Numbered from the stretch's first letter, positions 22,990 through 34,913 are shown. The stretch: DNA of 64,000 bases from Fallopia convolvulus (GCA_964016875.1 OZ024728.1:6560272-6624271); one strand, 5' to 3'. The notes: generated from the letters alone by a model not told the origin. Made by a program: numbers and translations.

Positions 22990-23224
22990 AAACCATGGAT
23001 TTCCAACACTCCTCCCGCTAAAGGAAGTGCGGGAAGAGGAACCAAGGGCGTACTTTAATAAAGTCCAATGGGCCGATAATCTAGGGGTCGTGCGTGTAAC
23101 GGGCCTAGAATACAAGTCCAATGAGGTTCCAACCCAAAACCATATGGCAATGGGTGGAGTAGCTCATTAGATTATATACTAGGCTTTGTACTTCCCAATT
23201 TCAGATGTGGGACAATTCTCAACA
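22990..23224 (-). repeat. LTR-like or TRIM-like remnant inside the second Copia element
   Basis: Read on the minus strand this begins TGTTGAGAATTGTCCCACAT. It has the look of many plant TRIM/solo LTRs ('...GTCCCACATCTG...AGTACAAAGCC...'), including a TATATAATC. It sits exactly where the integrase sequence is lost. I do not see a clean target duplication, so the left boundary is approximate. Confidence 0.45.
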
Positions 23225-23789
23225 TACTTCATTGAGCAAGGGGACAACTCTACAGTTTTAGAAGCTCTCAACCGTCTATGTGGGATCGGTGAAAGGATCC
23301 TGAATGTTCTTCTTGACATCCAGAAGTCTCTGCCTTCTTCCTCCCATTCATGAACGAGCTCCCTACTAAGATTCCCTAGCACGTCTTCCCTTTATCTTTT
23401 TATGCATAATGTCTTCATGTTTCCTTTGCTATGTATGCTTTTAACTTTTAATCATATATAAAATTATCATTTAGTTATGATTGTAATTTACTTTGTTCCC
23501 TTTTTTTTGTTTAAATCTTTTTGATGATGTCAAAAGAGAGAAGTGTGGAAAATTGTAGTGATGCATTGTTTAAGTAAATAAAGTGTTTCCTTTGCTAAGG
23601 AGGAACTATCTGACTAAAAACTTAAAAGTAAGAATTGTAACTCTATCTCAGGGGAACTAAGTATCATGTTTGTGACTATACTCCTTGGTGAACTCTCATT
23701 CTCCTTCATACTAAGCATCATCCATTTTCTTGTTTATTTAATCAATTTGTTTTAATTGTTCTGTCATAATCAAGAAGAGGGGAAATTAT
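23225..23789 (+). other. Post-pol region and polypurine tract of the second Copia element
   Basis: A short open stretch (LEALNRLCGIGERILNVLLDIQKS, about 23252-23330) may be the tail of a post-pol ORF. After it comes AT-rich DNA with the words TTTTGATGATGTCAAAAGAG, common in Sirevirus 3' regions. The polypurine tract at 23772-23787 ends it. Confidence 0.5.
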
Positions 23790-23880
23790 TGAGATAGTAT
23801 TAAGAACCGTCAAGTTTTGAATACTATATCAACATCAATTTTTTCTAACTTATTTGTATTATTATCTAAGACAATTATAT

Positions 23881-24767
23881 CAAATCCAATGTGCAATTTT
23901 GCTCACAATCTGGTTTAGTTCGCCCCTCTTTGTAAGCACTCGCTAGGAGGAGGATGCTAAAAGTAACAAAAAGTAGAAGGGTAAATATGTACAGCAAAAA
24001 ATTAAAGTCGCAAAATCACTTTTTTTTTTAAAATTCATTTTCTCTTTTCAACTTATGTATTATCTTATAAATGTATACAATTTTCAGTACCTTGTGATTT
24101 TCACTTTTGCTCATACTTAGCTTTCCCTTTGTTTTCTTCAAATCCCCCCCACCCGTGTTTCGTTTCAAACAGGAAAAAAACTTAGCATGCAACAATGCTA
24201 AGACACAAAACATAACATAGAACTGTTTACTGAAACAATTCATCTTTATGCCTGACCAAAAATGCAGATAAAATTCTTTCCCTGTTATGATTTTTACTTT
24301 CATAAAATATTAATATCAAATTATTAATAATATTATTATTAGCATGTTTATTACTATTAATATTATTAAATAATTACTAATTCAATTAATTACAACAAAA
24401 GCATATTGCAAATGATTAAGACTTGATTAAGACAAGCACTCAAACAATAATACAAGTAATAAACTATAATATTATTTATGTATAATTATAACATATTTCC
24501 TTAACCTCCAAATTCCAACGTTACCCCTCTTCTCCTCCTCTTCCCTTTAATTGCTTTCGTTTTCTTTTTCTTAATCCCTTACAAGTGGGTACAATTATGA
24601 TAAATTCTCCACCACTAAAGTCTAAAGCAGCCAAATTAGTCCCAAAAAACCCAAGAAAAAGGAGGGAAAAATATATTTGTGTCAAAATTAGTAGTAATTT
24701 CTAATATGCTAATAGCCCTAGAAAAGAAAAAGGAAATTACAATACTTTATCAATTAATTTTTTGATG
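23881..24767. other. AT-rich DNA downstream of the KANADI gene
   Basis: This is the 3' flank of the KANADI gene, which is on the minus strand. Runs of TAT/ATTA dominate at 24300-24480. The 3' UTR probably lies within about 24550-24767, but I see no clear AATAAA-type signal to fix its end. Confidence 0.5.
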
Positions 24768-27700
24768 CTATTGGGGTCTCCCTAAGGTGAACTCCAAATT
24801 AGGTTTTGTAGGGCTGGTCTCTGCTGAATGATTTGATGAGCTCACTTCTGATAATCTCTCATAGCTTAAGCACTTTGCATCCAACTCTTTCTGATTAAAT
24901 CAAAATCAAACAAGTTATTATTATTGATATAATTAATTTATTTCATAAATAAATCTAAAGCCAGGAAAGAAGACAAACAAAAAAATGAAAAGAAAAGTTT
25001 GTAACCAAAGGAGCTTAGTTAGGAAGATAATCAATCAACAACTATTATATCAACCAAGAGAAATTATTTATATTAAACTAGATTTTCAATCATGAAGGAA
25101 CATATATTTATTTGAATCATCCATCATTTTCCATCAAGATCATCATCAGATGAGCACAAAATCATCAAATTCCTAATGTAGTTGACTGATATCATATGCT
25201 TTGACCATACACCTTTAAAATATACTAGTATATGGCTAATTGGCTAGCATGAAAATTTTATCTTTATTTTTTGGGTCCTTTTCAAGGAGCTCATGTCCTC
25301 TTTGGCCAGTAAATGACAACTTTGCCCTCAAGAAAAAAAAATTATGGCTAAAAAATCACCAGCAAGTAAATATTCCCCACCTTTTGTATGGCTTTTCTAC
25401 TTTGTAGCAGGAGATACGTATATAGACTTTTTTGCATGAAAGGAAAAGCCAAAGCCAAAGCCAATTTCAATATAGTAGCAATTCCTTTTCTTACTTTCTT
25501 TGTTTCTGCTTTTCCACTTTCTTTATGTGGTTTAGTCACCTTTTTCTTTATCTGAACTTTTTTTTCATTCCCATAGGAATCATATAATAATACCTTATAA
25601 TCCATCACAGTAAACATGATACCAAATGTTGGCTTATTGGGAATAATTATAATGCAAAATCCACAATGCATACAAAAATCAAGGTATCAATAAGATTATG
25701 GAGAGATCACCTCAAGAGATTGCATGTTGGCTCCAGAATCCATTGTCTTTCCATGCAACCAAGCTTCCCTGCTAACAAACACCAAACAAATTCCTTTTTT
25801 TTTATTCAAAAATCAAATCTTTTAAGTTGGAGAATATATTATATGTCTTCTTTTTCCCATCAGTGGATGATGTCCAGGGAACAATAACCATTAAAAAAAG
25901 TAAGGTAAAAAAAGAGACCATTCATGCATGCAAATGTAACTGAGAGAGAATAGAAAGCAAGCTTTCACAGATTTATGACATAGCTTCATGTGTAACTTTT
26001 CTGATTTTTTGTTCTAATTATGCTTTCTATTTTTTCAAACAAAAGTTGATATCCACCCATGTGAACACAAGCCCAGTTCCCCATAGCAAAGAAGAAGCAA
26101 GTTAGATCTTGTTCAGAGGAAACTTCATTAGATGGGTATCAACTTTGCTTACTAGTTTCTGCCTTATTTCTCCAACCATTCTATTTTGTGGGCTCCATTT
26201 TGTCAAAGCTAAAAGTGCCCGCAAAATCCTATAGAAAGAGATTGATATTTTATATATTAAAATTAGTAGTATTATTATTATGTGAATTGAAATGTAATGC
26301 CAATTATTTAGAGATAAGTAAACTAGGGTGAATAAATTTGCAGTCAAACTAATAATATTGAGTCTAATTGTTGAAGAGTAGTTAGTCCATTTACTTTATT
26401 CCCACTTTATAGATCATCATTGCAGAATTATGGAGCCCTCTTGTTTGATAGACCAATTTTTTGTTTATCATCTTGTGAGATCATCTCTTTTGTTCTTTTT
26501 GTTGCTTCTTGCTTGAATATCATGTCTTCATGCTAAAATGTATGCCACCTTTATATTTGACTAGTTTATATGCTTAGTCTAACTTTGTTTCAAGAAAGGA
26601 GTTAAGTTTGGAGGTGAAACATGCACTGTGTGATTTAAGACCAAATTAAGACTATTATCATATAATATATCATGATCAAATTAAGATAGATACATACAAA
26701 AAAAGGGGCTTTCTAGATAAGAGGCAATCAACAAATAGCATATAAGATTTATAAAGTTTGATGATGATCATGAAAGTTATAAGTAATAGTAGTAAATATA
26801 CATGCCTGGAAGAGTTACTCCAAAGGGCATGTTGGTAATTATGATCCTTGTCTTGTTGTAAATTTGTTGGTCTGGCTTGTTGAGTACTGCTAATGGGAAG
26901 CTCTGAGCTCCTTGTATTTTGAATTCCAAAAATGTCCTCAGAAGAGGTGTCTGCTGATGACCCATTCTCAAATGCATCAGATTGTCCTACAACAAACAGA
27001 GTAAACTCTCTCAATTTCACATCACAATTGAATTTGTTTTTAACACACACAAAAAAAAAAGGCAAGCCCTTTACTTCTTTTTTTTTATTCAGAAAAAAAA
27101 AATGAAAAAATGAATGTGTATATAAATGGGTACCTGATGAAGCAGCAGCCCTATCTGTGGTTTTTACTGTTCTATACATCTGCAGTAAGATTTTTTTTTA
27201 AGAACAATTTTTATTTAGTTTATGAGAAAACCCACAAAAAAACCCAGATGAAAAAACATGATTGGAGAGTGCAAGTAAACATATATACCAAATTTTTTAT
27301 AGATAGTACAACAACTACCTCCAAAATGGAGTGGACTATCTTGAGAAGTGAGATTTTAATTAAGAATGGAAACAAAAAATATGATAAAAGTAATTAAGAA
27401 GCAATTACATGAGAAGGGTATAGGGAACAAGAGAAGAAGAAAAAGCACACAAGCTATAAATGTACGGACAGACAGGCTAGCTAGCAATGAGCTTTGGAGC
27501 AAGAGAAGTTTAAATTCTTCCCTTTCACATTTTCTTTTTTTTTTTCTCCCAAGAAAACAGAATTAAATTAACCATGGTTAGGTGGTGTTTGTGTTGGTAG
27601 AAAGAATGCAGGATAAGAGAAGAAGAAACAAAGAAGAAGAAGAAGAGGGGGAAATCATATCATTGAGAAATGATGGTGTTTCTGTACTTGCACCCCCCAT

Positions 27701-29370
27701 TCCAAATTCCCATAACTTGCCCATCTACATGGAGATAATATTTTCTATACAAGTATTTCTTTTTTTATTTTTTTAAAATAAATGGAAAAAAAAACTGATA
27801 ATAAATGAGAGGAATTAAAAAATAATATATGGCCATGGACTGATCTGAAGCATAATCTGATGAGCTTGTTTTCAAATTGCTCAGAGTATTTTTTTTGTCT
27901 TATGTAATGGGAGTTTGTATGATATATCATTGGGCTTATTATAGTTATGGCTAATTAATTCTTTCTCCTCAACTGATCTTCCTTATTTTGAACTTGATTT
28001 CTAAATGATGTTGGTGTCTTTTTCTTCTTCTTTTCAAGGCAAAAGAAAGAAAGCTTGCTTCCTTGTGAGCTTTGCAGAACTCACATCAGATCTAATAGGG
28101 ATAAATGAAACTCTCTTCACCCCAGAAAATTCAACATTGGAATTTGAAATGTACACGGAGTTTTGGTTGTATCAACCTTTCCACAGATGATGTGAGGTTG
28201 ATAGGAGCCAAAAAAAAAAAAGTACTCCAGAAACCCTTTAATTAAAAAAAAAACTTAATTACATGAGCCCAAAAGGAGGAAAGAGGCCTTCAAATTGGAA
28301 GTTGCAACAACAAAGGAACTTAATTAAGATTGTTTGTAGGAGTATTAATTATTAGTGAGGAAATTGTTGAACCCTTAGTCAATATCAGAAAAGGGCAGAC
28401 ACTGTTGTGAATTCAATTGAAAGAGGAAATTAAAGTAGAAGAAGAAGAAATTAAGAACCTGCAAATGGGACTTGACATGTGCCAAAGTGAGATCCTTAAC
28501 ATCCATGAGCTCAAGAACTGACTTTGGTGTAGCTCCTAATTCAAATTACAACCCAAATCAAATCTTATTCAATTAAAAAAAACAATAGAAATCAAATTAA
28601 AGATTGAAGAAGAAGAAGAAGAAGAAGGGTGTGTTGTGTATACTTTCATGGCCGCCGAGGAGCTCGACGGCGTGAACAAAGCGAGCATGGAGGGTGGTAG
28701 TCCAGCGCATCCGCGGGGCCCGCATGCTCCTCTTTGCCGGAAACCTCGAGGATGATGACAAGAACCTCGACCTCATCAACCCATGTTGGTGGTGGTGGTT
28801 GTGGGACCCATAATAAGGGTTTACGCCGACACCTCCATTGCCGGAGCTGGTGTTAATATTGTTAGCTGCAAATGGGTAGCACGATTGAGACTGCTGAGAA
28901 GGAGGAGGAGGAGGAGGGTTTTGGTAGACCGGGATTCCTCTAATGGGCCTGAGGAATCCCAGCTGATCGGGCCCAATAAGCCCGCCGGATGATCCGTGGT
29001 GGTGGTGGTGGCCGGTGTAGACTAGTGGTGGTTGTAGAGGATTGCTGCTCCCACTGCTGAGGAGTGGGTGGTGGTGGTGGAAAGGGTGGTTTTGTTGGGT
29101 TAGAGAGATCTCACAGGAAGAGGAAGAGTTGATATTATTGTTATTGTTATTGTTATTGTTATTATTAGGTTTAGGCAGGGAGGAATTGGAAGATGAGTTG
29201 TGATGAAGGGCTCTTTTCCAGAACCCCAAATGGTCGTCGTCGTCGGGATTCGAAGATGAGTTAGAAAGGGGTCTTCTGCTCCAAACACCACCAACTCCTC
29301 CGGAGGTGGGTTTGGTGTTTGGAGGGCTGATTTGGAGTGACAAGTCTGGTTGTGCTGGAAACAACTCCAT
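24768..29370 (-). CDS. KAN2: KANADI2-type GARP transcription factor, six exons
   Basis: Exons: 29370-28644, 28535-28459, 27179-27134, 26986-26806, 25768-25711 and 24890-24768. They join in frame to 403 residues. A TAG directly before the ATG supports the start. Motifs: MELFPAQPDLSLQISPP at the N-terminus (the LSLQI part fits an EAR repression motif), LGFWKRAL, a poly-Asn run, His-rich stretches, RPIRGIPVYQNPPPP, the GARP/Myb-like DNA-binding domain (about residues 213-273: RAPRMRWTTTLHARFVHAVELLGGHE, then SVLELMDVKDLTLAHVKSHLQ, MYRTVKTT), then GQSDAFENGSS and the C-terminal NLEFTLGRP. These match KAN2 rather than KAN1. Members are nuclear factors that set abaxial identity and oppose HD-ZIPIII genes. 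Length is close to Arabidopsis KAN2 (388). All introns are GT-AG except intron 4 (GC-AG). No break is seen. Confidence 0.95.
25769..26805 (-). other. KANADI intron 4 with GC-AG ends
   Basis: Exon 4 ends ...AACTCTTCCAG, followed by GCATGT instead of GT. The only nearby GT (six bases on) would put exon 5 out of frame. With the GC donor the junction reads WSNSSR/EAWLHGK, which parallels the family (WSNSS then LHGK in KAN2). AG|GC is the usual context of GC-AG introns. Confidence 0.8.
29128..29168 (-). repeat. AAT/AAC microsatellite encoding poly-Asn in KANADI exon 1
   Basis: A trinucleotide run (plus strand TTATTG repeats) encodes about eleven Asn in a row within the low-complexity part of the protein. 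It stays in frame and is likely variable in length between individuals. Confidence 0.8.
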
Positions 29371-29620
29371 CTAAATTTGAACTATCAGCCAAACAAGGCC
29401 TTATAGTTGAGCTTGTTTTTTGAAGGAAAGGGAGATCTGGGTTTGGTTTGTTGAGAGGGATTTTTGTGTAGTTGCAGAAGGAGGAGTATGAAGATGAGAG
29501 AGGACAAAGGTATATGAGAAGAGAATGGTATATGTGAGAAAATGACACTTTTTTGTAAAGAGAGAGAGGGCAAGGGCTATCATCAATTAGCTAGCTTTTT
29601 TGCATATTTGTATTAAGGAG
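29371..29620 (-). promoter_or_regulatory. Probable 5' leader and proximal promoter of the KANADI gene
   Basis: Upstream of the ATG on the minus strand the sequence is rich in C and T (CTCTCTCTCTTT, CTTCTCATATACC, CTCCTCCTTCTGC), typical of plant 5' leaders. No canonical TATAAA is found, so the start of transcription cannot be placed. The (CT)-rich tract near 29560 may be a Y-patch or GAGA-type element. Confidence 0.4.
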
Positions 29621-30149
29621 AGAAAATGAGTGACATGTGTGTTTTCCTTCTTTTTTTTCCCTTACATTTTTATAAGAAAAGTTTAATTTATTTTTTTTAT
29701 GTGGACGTGGGGGTAGGGATGAGAACATTGAGAAGGTGAGAAAAAGAAGAGGGGTGAACGTAAAAAGTGGGGGTGTAAGGTAAAAAAGTGAATGTGTTTC
29801 GGACTTTGAAGATTGAGCGCATATATGCAGGGTTATTTTTTTTTACTTGTTTATTAATTATCTATGTTTTTTTTTTTCAAAAGAGTACATAATAGTTACT
29901 CCTATGTACTTAAGAGTCACGATGTTATAGATTTAACACCGTTGGTTTTTTAGAATAAACATAATGTAAATTTTACGTACATATATTCTTATCATCTTAT
30001 TATTCTAATTTTTGTTTTCTATGAAAGAAATTCTTTTTACACTTCTCTTGCTTTACTTTTTATTCTCTTTTTAACCTCTCCTTTTTTGTTTTCCCTTTTG
30101 TTGGTCGGTTTAAATATTATAATTTCATTTTCACACTTTAATGTGTATG
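29621..30149. other. Upstream intergenic DNA of the KANADI gene
   Basis: AT-rich with homopolymer runs and no gene. Distal promoter elements may lie here, but none is recognisable. Confidence 0.5.
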
Positions 30150-30548
30150 TGTACAAATAGATCGGTCAAACGGGTCGGTCAGGTTGGGTCGTAACGGGTC
30201 ACGAGTCAAATGGGTTCAAGTTGTTGCGGGTTTTCGGTGAATCGGGTCGACTCAACAGGTCAAAAAAATTGAAAATTGAAAATTATTAAAATATTATTTT
30301 ATTTCAAAAATAATATTTAATAATAATCTATTATTTTAATATTTTTTATTATTAAAATATATTATAATTTTTAAGATATATTATATATATTCTAAAAATA
30401 TAACAAATCGATCGGGTCAACCTAACGGGTTTTCGGGTTTTAACCCAACATGTTTCGGGTATATAGAGTTCGGTTTATTTCTGATCGGGTTTGACTCTCG
30501 ACCATAAAATTTTTGGGCGGTTCCGGTCGGGTCAGCTTTTGACAACTA
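30150..30548. repeat. Possible MITE with GGTCGGGT-rich ends
   Basis: Both ends are rich in 'cgggtc' and 'ggtcgggt' words (30160-30260 and 30400-30540) around an AT-rich core, and the outer arms are partly inverted copies. A clear terminal inverted repeat with target duplication could not be fixed by eye. Confidence 0.35.
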
Positions 30549-30632
30549 TACAAGTAATTAAGCTCTTATCCCTCAGTCCCTCAAGAAGTATTTTTCGACC
30601 CTTTTAATCTTTGTATATATGCATATATAATA

Positions 30633-30869
30633 TTCTCTCCGTAAGAAAATATTTGTCGTTTTAGAAATTAAAAAATATTAAAGAAATACTTAATTTTATC
30701 TAAATGTCTTATAATTACTTTACTTAGTTTTATTTTTGAAAAATATGATTTTTTTGTCTTTATTAGTATTTCTTCATGGACAAAATTGGAAAAATCTTAA
30801 AAACATGTAAAATGACAAATATTGTTGAACAAACAAAACATGGTAAATGACAAATATAAACAGAGGGAG
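30633..30869. mobile_element. Stowaway-like MITE
   Basis: About 237 bp bounded by TA dinucleotides (30631-30632 and 30870-30871). Its inverted ends resemble the Stowaway consensus: CTCTCCGTAAG...TATTTGTCG on the left and GACAAATATAAACAGAGGGAG on the right. No coding capacity. Confidence 0.7.
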
Positions 30870-31429
30870 TAACTAACTTGACAGACCATATCATCCACGA
30901 GTGATGTGTCGGGAGTTCTTATCATTTCGCATATAAGGTCAGGATCCACCTTCTAACCCAAAAGCTTAAGTCAATGGATAGGGACTTCACCTCCTCTATA
31001 TGCTAATGGTTTAACTCATGTATTCCCTGATCTGGGAAAGACACATTTTTTTCCAACACGTCCCATCAAGTGGTAACTAGCCTGGCCTAGTTAGCATATG
31101 AACATTTGTTTGATTGACAGATCTAGTATCTCAATCTCTTTATAACTAGTCCGCATTTTTTTAAACGGGTTAATAGTATTTCAATCTCTTTTAGCCATAT
31201 ACTCAAATTACCCAAATTTTACCAAGGAAAATCGGACCCGAACCAAACTTGCTCTGATGCCATGTTAGATTCCGAGAGGAAAATAAATGGGTGACGTGTC
31301 AGGGGTTTTTACTTACCATTTCACATATAAGATCATGATTCACCTTCTAAAGAAAAAGCTTAAGCCAATGGGTACGGATTTCACCCCCTCTATATGCTAA
31401 TTGTTAAACTCACACTGTTGGAAAACGCG

Positions 31430-32170
31430 TCTGTAGCCAGAAAATATTTAGCCACGAATATTGTCGAGGTTAATTTGGGTGGCAACGGCCACAAGTTTAG
31501 CCACAAATATTTGTGTTTGTGGTTATATTGCCATGAAAAATACGCTTGCGGCTATATTTGAGGCTGAATCGCCGCGAAAAGAGCGCGCGGCTAAATTTGG
31601 TTGTAGATTTCTGGCCATGTTGTCATGAAAATATGCACGTGGCTAAAGTTTAGGCCAAATTGACACGAATGTATCGTGCGGCTAGATTCATTTCTAGTGT
31701 AGTAGCTAATTAGCCACGAAAAAGGATTCGAGTGTATATTCACGGCAAAATCTGGAGCTAAGTACCCACATAATATTTATGGCTAGTTTTGTGGTTATTT
31801 GTGTGGGTAATTTGAATCATTGACTTATAAATGTTCCTTCATTTCGTTAGAATTTTTAGAAATAACCACAAAACTAGCCACGAGTTCTTATATTCGTGTC
31901 TAACTTAGTTTGTTTTGAAAAATCTGCGATAATAGTCACGAGATTAGCCACGAGTTCTTCATTTCGTGTCTAACTTTGTTTGTTTGGAGAAATCTGTAGA
32001 AACATCACGAGATTAGCCACGAGTTCTTCATTTCGTGAGAAATTTGCAAAAATAACCACGAGATTAGTCACGAGTTCTTCATTTCGTGTCTAACTTTGTT
32101 TGTTTGGAAAAATTTGCAGAAACAATCACGAGATTAGCCACGAGTTCTTCATTTCGTGGTTAATCTTAGA
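31430..32170. repeat. CACTA left subterminal repeats
   Basis: About fifteen degenerate copies of 'tagccacga(a/g)' in both orientations. Between 31860 and 32160 a longer unit recurs about four times ('ccacgagttcttcatttcgtg' with 'aaccacgagatta'). Its counterpart lies at 37250-37620 on the right side. Confidence 0.8.
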
Positions 32171-32580
32171 AATAACCACAAAATTTCAACGAAGGAAGAT
32201 GAGAAGAGTTTGGATTGGGCTGCTCCTCCATATGGGCCGAGTAAGGTGATCCAAAAACGGGCCCATTTCTTTTGACTCCCAAGCCCATCAAATTTTCTAT
32301 TACCTCACAAGCCCATTCCTAATTAATTTTTATTATTTGTAAAATTATTTTCACTATAAATAATAATTATTTTAAAATTTTAATAAATATTACCCATATG
32401 CCTTTATAAAAAAATATTTATTAAAATAAAATATCAATCATGCTCACCTAAGAAATTAATAATTTTTAATAAATTATAAATGACTTCCTAGAATAATAAT
32501 ATTTATGAGAATAATATTATTATGCATGTTTAAGACTAAATTATTCGAGAATAATAATTTAAAATAATTTCCTTTAGAAA
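32171..32580. other. CACTA interior, spacer
   Basis: This has GGCCCA/TGGGCC words (32228-32310), then AT-rich sequence. No gene is seen. Confidence 0.5.
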
Positions 32581-34310
32581 TCGTGCATTCTTATAAGAAA
32601 TCGTTATATTCCTTAAGAATCGCTCATTCTTATAAGAAATCGTTATATTCATTTAGAATCATTCATTCTTATGAGAAATCGTTATATTCATTTAGAAACG
32701 TTCATTCTTATGAGAAATCTTTATATTCCTTTAGAATCGTTCATTCTTATGAGAAATCGTTATATTCCTTTAGAATCGTTCATTCTTATAAGAAAACGTG
32801 ATATTTCTTTAGAATTGATCATTCTTATAAGAAAGCGTTACTTTCATTTAGAATCGAACATTCTTATAAGAAAGCGTTATATTTCTTATGGTTTAGGATT
32901 TAGGGTCTAGGGTTTAGGGTTTAGGGTTTAGGGTTTAGGGTCGATCATTCTTATAAGAAATCATTATATTCCTTTATAATCATTCATTCTTATAAGAAAT
33001 CGTTATATTTCTTTAGAATCGTTCATTCTTATAAGAAAACATAATATTCACTTAGAATCGTTCATCCTTATAAGAAAACGTTATATTCTCTTAGAATCGT
33101 TCATTCTTATAAGAAATCATTATATTCCTTTATAATCATTCATTCTTATAAGAAAATGTTATATTTCTTTAGAATCGATCATTCTTATAAGAAAGCGTTA
33201 CTTTCATTTAGAATCGATCATTCTTATAAGAAAGCGTTATATTTCTTATGGTTTAAGGTTTAGGGTCTATGGTCTAGGGTTTAGGGTTTAGGGTCGATCA
33301 TTCTTATAAGAAATCATTATATTCCTTTATAATCATTCATTCTTATAAGAAATCGTTATATTTCTTTAGAATCGTTCATTCTTATAAGAAAACATAATAT
33401 TCACTTAGAATCGTTCATCCTTATAAGAAAACGTTATATTCTCTTAGAATCGTTCATTCTTATAAGAAATCATTATATTCCTTTATAATCATTCATTCTT
33501 ATAAGAAAATGTTATATTTCTTTAGAATCGATCATTCTTATAAGAAAGCGTTACTTTCATTTAGAATCGATCATTCTTATAAGAAAGCGTTATATTTCTT
33601 ATGGTTTAGGGTTTAGGGTTTAGGGCGGGTTTAGGGTCTAGGGTTTAGGGTTTAGGGTCGATCATTCTTATAAGAAATCATTATATTCCTTTATAATCAT
33701 TCATTCTTATAAGAAATCGTTATATTTCTTTAGTATCGTTCATTCTTATAAGAAAACATAATATTCACTTAGAATCGTTCATCCTTATAAGAAAACGTTA
33801 TATTCTCTTAGAATCGTTCATTCTTATAAGAAATCATTATATTCCTTTATAATCATTCATTCCTATAATAAATCGTTATATTTCTTTAGAATCGTTCATT
33901 CTCATAAGAAAACATAATATTCACTTAGAATCATTCATTCTTATAACAAAATATTGTATTCACTTAGAATCGTTCATTCTTATAAGAAAACATTGTATTT
34001 TCCTTAGAATCGTTCATTCTTATAAGAAAACGTAGAAAATGTTATATTCACTTAGAATCGTTCATTCTTATAAGAAAACATTATATTCACTTAGAATAGT
34101 TTATTCTTAAAAAAAATCGTTATATTCCTTTAGAACAGTTCATTCTTATAAGAAATCGTTATATTTCTTTAGAATCGTTCATTCTTATTAGAAAAAGTTA
34201 TAGTCCCTTAGAATCGTGCATTCTTATAAGAAATCGTTATATTCATTTAGAATCGTTCATTCTAATAAGAAGTCGTTTATTTCTTTAGAACTGTTCATTA
34301 TTATAAGAAA
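32581..34310. repeat. 39-bp tandem array with telomere-like blocks (higher-order repeat)
   Basis: Roughly forty copies of a 39-bp unit (ATTCTTATAAGAAATCGTT...TTTAGAATCGTTC), each centred on the 12-bp palindrome TTCTTATAAGAA. Three blocks of TTTAGGG-like repeats (about 32889-32940, 33250-33293 and 33602-33657) end in the same junction GGGTCGATCATTC at 32941, 33294 and 33658. This gives a higher-order period of about 353-364 bp. The array lies inside the CACTA element. The open frames over it encode only repeated 13-residue peptides and are not genes. Confidence 0.93.
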
Positions 34311-34913
34311 CCTAATTAGTTCACATGTTATGGTTAAAGTTTAAGATTAACAATACCTAAACCTCTATGATGATATTTATATGCTTGATGTTAACAAGTA
34401 CACGCCAGGGGTTCGGGGGAGGAGCCCCCGACAACACCAGGGGTCCTAGGGGGCGGAGCCACCTAGTAGGGGGTTCGGGGGGCAACGCCCCACGACGGTG
34501 GTCTCGCTGAAGATTTATGTATTGAAAAGTGTTTTATGTATTGAAGATTTATTTTATTATCATGTTAGATTAATATCAGTTTATATATAAAATTTTCAAT
34601 TTCATACTTTTAATTATTATACTTTCCAGATATGAAAGTGTATATATAGGAAAGTGTTTTAATTGTTTAGATTATGCGTATATAGAAAAGTGTATTTAGT
34701 TAAAGATTTTTTTTAAAAAATAATTGCTATTTTAATCATCTAAAACATTTTGTTTAGGAGGGAAAAAGAAGGAAATATTTGATTAAAAAAAATTTGGGCG
34801 GGCTGAAAATATTTGGTTAAAAAAATTGGGCGGGAATATTTGGTTAAAAAATTTGGGCGGGCTCAAATATTAGAAGGAGGGAATGTTAAAATTTTAAGAG
34901 GTAAAAAATAAAT
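34311..34913. other. CACTA interior with GC-rich hairpin cluster
   Basis: A GC-rich island at 34400-34500 in AT-rich DNA holds several short hairpins (for example CGGGGG-aggag-CCCCCG and GGGG-caac-GCCCC). After it, 'aatatttggttaaaaaa...tgggcggg' recurs three times (34770-34870). No coding frame. Confidence 0.6.

Larger units (their letters stand above)
19498..23880 (+). mobile_element. Second Sirevirus-like Copia element, decayed and internally deleted
   Basis: On the plus strand: a 5' LTR (about 19498-20353), a primer site TGGTATTAGAGC at 20356-20367 (one change from the Met consensus), Gag from the ATG at 20410, protease near 22210, and pre-integrase and integrase to about 22985. There the pol gene stops abruptly and no RT or RNase H follows. 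After an inserted LTR-like piece the sequence resumes as post-pol DNA. It ends with a polypurine tract AAGAAGAGGGGAAATT (23772-23787) and a short remnant of a 3' LTR that starts TGAGATAGTATT. It is related to the element at the left of the window but in opposite orientation and more decayed. Confidence 0.82.

Noticed and set aside
26676..27179. 167-codon single ORF on the minus strand as an independent gene
   Set aside because: It reads through KANADI exon 3, an intron and exon 4. The splice sites and family motifs explain it.
29100..29586. Overlapping minus-strand ORFs upstream of and within KANADI exon 1
   Set aside because: They are out of frame with the clear KANADI protein, low in complexity, or within the pyrimidine-rich leader.
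32583..32910. ORFs with repeated peptides such as HSYKKSLYSFRI
   Set aside because: They are translations of the 39-bp tandem array in two frames, with no start context or conserved protein.
32889..33657. TTTAGGG tracts as a true chromosome end
   Set aside because: They are short, degenerate, internal to a transposon and flanked on both sides by other sequence.
32581..34310. CRISPR-like look of the repeat array
   Set aside because: Units are contiguous 39-bp tandem repeats without unique spacers, and this is plant nuclear DNA.
32581..34310. Heat-shock-element-like GAA..TTC words in each 39-bp unit
   Set aside because: The spacing (TTC-6-GAA and GAA-3-TTC) does not fit the nGAAnnTTCn rule.
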